A stretch of 64,000 bases of DNA from Arcicella sp038230735 (lineage in GTDB: Bacteria; Bacteroidota; Bacteroidia; Cytophagales; Spirosomataceae): positions 10,953 through 74,952 of the forward strand of contig JBBRMR010000017.1 in assembly GCA_038230735.1 (NCBI GenBank), written 5' to 3'. Position numbers and translations under genes: made by a program. Numbering within the stretch: the stretch's first letter is position 1; each line of letters opens with the position of its first letter. Shown piece after piece: positions 61,927-64,000 of the stretch. The notes beneath the pieces were generated by a model. That model was not told the origin of the DNA. It did no database searches and worked only from the letters and a program-made list of their open reading frames with translations.

Positions 61927-62904
61927 TCAAAGACTCATCAACGCCTCCTGTTTCAACAATTCCTTATCAATCGGTACAACGCCCACCGACTCGCAAACTA
62001 AGCCGCCACCCAAGTTAGAAAGCCCCGCAATTAATGCTGGTGAAAGCCCCAATGCCACGCAACAAGCGGCAATTGAAATAACGGTATCGCCCGCACCTGA
62101 AACATCCGCAATCATGCGTATATGTGCAGGAATAGCACTTTTTGAATCTTTAAAATCAATATAAACACCTCTTTCTGAAAGGGTTACGAACACGCCTTCA
62201 AGTTCCAAAGTCTTCTTTAACATCGCAACGGCATTGGATAATTCAGTGGGATTTTTTACGTCAAAATGAATCGCCAGACCTTCTTTTAATTCCTTTAAAT
62301 TGGGTTTGAAAAGTGTAGCATTTTCGTAGTAAAGAAAATTGCGTTTTTTTGGGTCCACAACGGTTGGGATATTGTTTGCGTTGGCAAAAGAAATTATATC
62401 ATGAATTAACTCTTTCGACAATACCCCTTTATCATAATCTTCAAAAATAATGACATCCGCATTACTTGCCAATTCTTTAATTTTATCACTAAGTACCTGA
62501 CGTTCAGACTCATTAATCAATTTATCCGTTTCCGTATCAACCCGAACAATTTGTTGTGAACCCGCAATAATTCGTTCCTTTACGGTCGTGATTCTGGTTT
62601 CAGATTGAATGATTCCTTCGGTAGAAAGATTATGTTCTTTCAAAATATTGAGTAATGAATCTCCGTAAGCATCAGTACCCACCACCGAACAGATAATTGG
62701 TTCAGCACCAAGGGCTTGCACGTTCATTACCACATTGCCAGCACCTCCCAATCGCACCTCACGGTTACGCACATTCAAGACTGGCACGGGGGCTTCGGGT
62801 GAAATTCTTTCTACTTTTCCCCACGTATAGGCATCCAGCATTACATCGCCGATGATGAGGACTTTTAAGGAATTGAAATTATCAAATATCTCTGGAATGG
62901 TCAT
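61927..62904 (-). CDS. PfkB sugar kinase, HldE N-terminal (heptose-7-phosphate kinase)-like
   Basis: The 325-residue kinase matches the N-terminal half of HldE/RfaE1: VLIIGDVMLDAYTWGKVERI, SPEAPVPVLNV and the RLGGAGNVVMNVQALGA segment. The PfkB ATP-site motif is ADVSGAGDTVIS. In Gram-negative bacteria this enzyme makes heptose-1,7-bisphosphate for the lipopolysaccharide core. The cytidylyltransferase half is absent, as expected for the split RfaE1 form. No other heptose genes are adjacent, so related sugars cannot be excluded. A TACCTTTG element lies upstream. Confidence 0.85.
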   Translation of the reverse strand: MTIPEIFDNFNSLKVLIIGDVMLDAYTWGKVERISPEAPVPVLNVRNREVRLGGAGNVVMNVQALGAEPIICSVVGTDAYGDSLLNILKEHNLSTEGIIQSETRITTVKERIIAGSQQIVRVDTETDKLINESERQVLSDKIKELASNADVIIFEDYDKGVLSKELIHDIISFANANNIPTVVDPKKRNFLYYENATLFKPNLKELKEGLAIHFDVKNPTELSNAVAMLKKTLELEGVFVTLSERGVYIDFKDSKSAIPAHIRMIADVSGAGDTVISIAACCVALGLSPALIAGLSNLGGGLVCESVGVVPIDKELLKQEALMSL

Positions 62905-62938
62905 GTATGAGTGTATTTGTGAAAGTTTAGATTTAGGA

Positions 62939-62946
62939 CAAAGGTA
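62939..62946 (-). promoter_or_regulatory. -7 promoter element for sugar kinase gene
   Basis: The minus strand reads TACCTTTG, a full TAnnTTTG match, 35 bp upstream of the ATG at 62904. Confidence 0.5.
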
Positions 62947-62978
62947 TGGAAAAAGCGTGAATTGCTATAGATAATGGT

Positions 62979-63422
62979 TTACTCTACCGCCTCAATAGAC
63001 GCTTCTTTTCCTCTAAAACTAAACGTTTCCCCAACGCCTTTATGCATCAATAATGTGCCAATCGGGGATTGGGGGGAAATTATCATAAGTTTTTTTCCTT
63101 CAATTTCGAATGCCCCAATACTAACTGACAGAAAAAAATCTCCCATTGTAGTTTTCATAAAAGCTCCTAATGCTCCTTTTTTATAGGTAATTGTATCGTC
63201 TAAACGTTCTAAGCTTTGGCGTTCTTGCAGAGCTTGCTGATACATTCGAGCGTGCATTTCACGGTCGAGATGCCCCATAGCACGGGTGGTTTCGTATTTA
63301 TCTCCCGCTGAAGACTTGGAATCTCCATTGGCAGATTCTTGAGCAGCTTGCATCGCCGAAAGTGAATTTTGTATTCGTTGGTCGAGGTAATTTTTGACGT
63401 ATTCTATTAGCTTTTCCTTCAT
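62979..63422 (-). CDS. GreA/GreB-C-terminal-domain-like protein
   Basis: The 147-residue protein has a helical N-terminal half with ANGDSKSSAGDKYETTRAMG. The C-terminal half matches the Gre factor FKBP-like domain (LMIISPQSPIGTLLMHKGVG with an SFRG turn). Gre factors rescue backtracked RNA polymerase by inserting a coiled coil with acidic residues; here the N-terminal part is not a canonical Gre coiled coil. Database entries for such proteins sometimes use the label 3-oxoacyl-ACP synthase, for which no thiolase motif is seen. It follows the Dabb gene by 3 bp and forms an operon with it. Confidence 0.65.
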   Translation of the reverse strand: MKEKLIEYVKNYLDQRIQNSLSAMQAAQESANGDSKSSAGDKYETTRAMGHLDREMHARMYQQALQERQSLERLDDTITYKKGALGAFMKTTMGDFFLSVSIGAFEIEGKKLMIISPQSPIGTLLMHKGVGETFSFRGKEASIEAVE

Positions 63423-63425
63423 AAT

Positions 63426-63854
63426 TTAGATAGCTATTGAGTCATACACTACCACTTTCGACCATAGATTTTTATTGTCGTCAATAAATTTTTTATGGAG
63501 TGGATGCACCAAATATTTTTCCTCTTCGGCTTTGGAATTAAAAACTATCATCACTGAAAACGAGTAACTTGCATCAGTTACGGGCTTGTCAAAATCGTTG
63601 ATGGAAGGCGAGCCAATGTGTACCATTTTGATGTACTCTATTTTACCCAAACCCTTCAATGCAGCTAATAATTGGTCGTGGTCTTTCTTGTTTTTGGTAT
63701 CTTTCAACCAAAAGAAAACGTGATGAACGAAGGGAATTTCGCCTTTATGCGTAGCAGCTTCTGCCTGTGTGTCTGTGAATGTGTTCATGAGTGTCCCTGC
63801 GGCAAGGGCAGCGGTTGATTTTTCTAAAAATTGTCTTCTGGATGAATTTTGCAT
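63426..63854 (-). CDS. Tat-exported Dabb (stress-responsive alpha/beta barrel) protein
   Basis: The 142-residue protein begins with a twin-arginine signal (SSRRQFLEKSTAALAAGTLM) with cleavage near AEA. The mature part is a Dabb-type ferredoxin-like domain: FVHHVFFWLKD, then VHIGSPSIND, and YSFSVMIVFNSKAEEEKYLV with HPLHKKFI. Dabb proteins dimerise; some act as cyclases or bind small ligands, many are unassigned. Export by the Tat route suggests folding or cofactor binding before export. It is the first gene of an operon with the Gre-like gene. Confidence 0.82.
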   Translation of the reverse strand: MQNSSRRQFLEKSTAALAAGTLMNTFTDTQAEAATHKGEIPFVHHVFFWLKDTKNKKDHDQLLAALKGLGKIEYIKMVHIGSPSINDFDKPVTDASYSFSVMIVFNSKAEEEKYLVHPLHKKFIDDNKNLWSKVVVYDSIAI

Positions 63855-63897
63855 GATTTCTGAGTTTTTTACTAATTTAACGTGAACTTTTCATATT

Positions 63898-64000
63898 CTA
63901 AGCGGCAATCAGGCCATTATATTGTTTTAAGGCTTTGTGGGTTTGGATAGAAACTTTGGGTTTTCTCTGGTAAAAAGAGTAGGCACACATTGCTGCCAAC
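63898..64000 (-). CDS. Partial gene, C-terminal 33 residues
   Basis: On the minus strand an open frame enters from the window edge and ends with TAG at 63898-63900. It reads MCAYSFYQRKPKVSIQTHKA near its middle, followed by LKQYNGLIAA. The Lys-rich, helix-prone end gives no family clue. It may be the terminus of a real gene outside the window. Confidence 0.35.
   Translation of the reverse strand, partial: LAAMCAYSFYQRKPKVSIQTHKALKQYNGLIAA

Noticed and set aside
62979..63422. 3-oxoacyl-ACP synthase
   Set aside because: No thiolase-fold catalytic residues; the C-terminal half fits a Gre-type domain.
1..64000. tRNA or rRNA genes
   Set aside because: No cloverleaf-like TPsiC (GGTTCRANYCC) context or rRNA sequence was found by eye; a dedicated tRNA search would be needed to exclude one fully.

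Overview
The window is a chromosomal segment from a member of the Bacteroidota, most likely order Cytophagales. The basis is a SusC/SusD pair, many small outer-membrane barrel proteins, an ECF sigma factor paired with a barrel-fused anti-sigma-like protein, A+T-rich intergenic DNA without Shine-Dalgarno sequences, and repeated TAnnTTTG promoter elements, which are the Bacteroidota -7 consensus. Genus is inference. No tRNA, rRNA, CRISPR array, prophage or complete insertion sequence was seen.

Layout. 0-3.3 kb: a haem/copper lipoprotein, a higBA module with a dead toxin gene, and a barrel protein. 3.4-8.1 kb: uvrA carrying a 153-bp in-frame repeat insertion, a small ORF, and a stand-alone type III polyketide synthase. 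8.1-12.4 kb: sigma factor and membrane partner, phosphatidylserine decarboxylase, a barrel protein. 12.6-18 kb: DUF2306 protein, a broken TMEM175 channel, nagA, a DEAD-box helicase and a TPR protein. 18.2-27.3 kb: M16 protease, secreted esterase, SusD and SusC. 27.3-31.4 kb: debris of a reverse transcriptase, uvrB and a Kir-type K+ channel. 31.7-37.3 kb: thioredoxin-like protein, glyA, a broken Rpn-type nuclease, an antitoxin with a deleted VapC partner, and tatC. 37.5-43.8 kb: PaaE-like reductase with a small monooxygenase, a frameshifted LytTR regulator, a barrel protein, the hexuronate pair uxaB-kdgK and a lipoprotein. 44.3-51.5 kb: sugar-nucleotide epimerase, barrel protein, ettA, DUF349 and DUF1800 proteins. 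51.6-59.2 kb: MerC-like protein, PAP2/haloperoxidase lipoprotein, SNF2 helicase, an intact hicAB, thioredoxin, a conserved protein and a free-methionine-sulfoxide reductase. 59.3-64 kb: aquaglyceroporin, ruvB, an IS1-like remnant, a heptose-kinase-like protein, a Gre-like factor and a Tat-exported Dabb protein.

Common themes. Three DNA repair or recombination genes (uvrA, uvrB, ruvB) are scattered as separate units. Sugar use is represented by SusCD, nagA and uxaB-kdgK. Redox repair is represented by two thioredoxin-fold proteins and the methionine-sulfoxide reductase. TatC and a Tat-signal protein both occur here.

The most unusual content is structural. First, 7-bp-periodic (heptad) repeats, often as inverted pairs, occur at about fourteen places, and one such pair flanks a palindrome inserted in frame in uvrA. 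Second, three further dispersed inverted-repeat families are visible. Third, seven genes are decayed: higB, TMEM175, the reverse transcriptase, the Rpn nuclease, vapC, LytTR and an IS1-like transposase. Two of these are toxin genes whose antitoxin genes remain open. No complete new defence or biosynthetic system was found.
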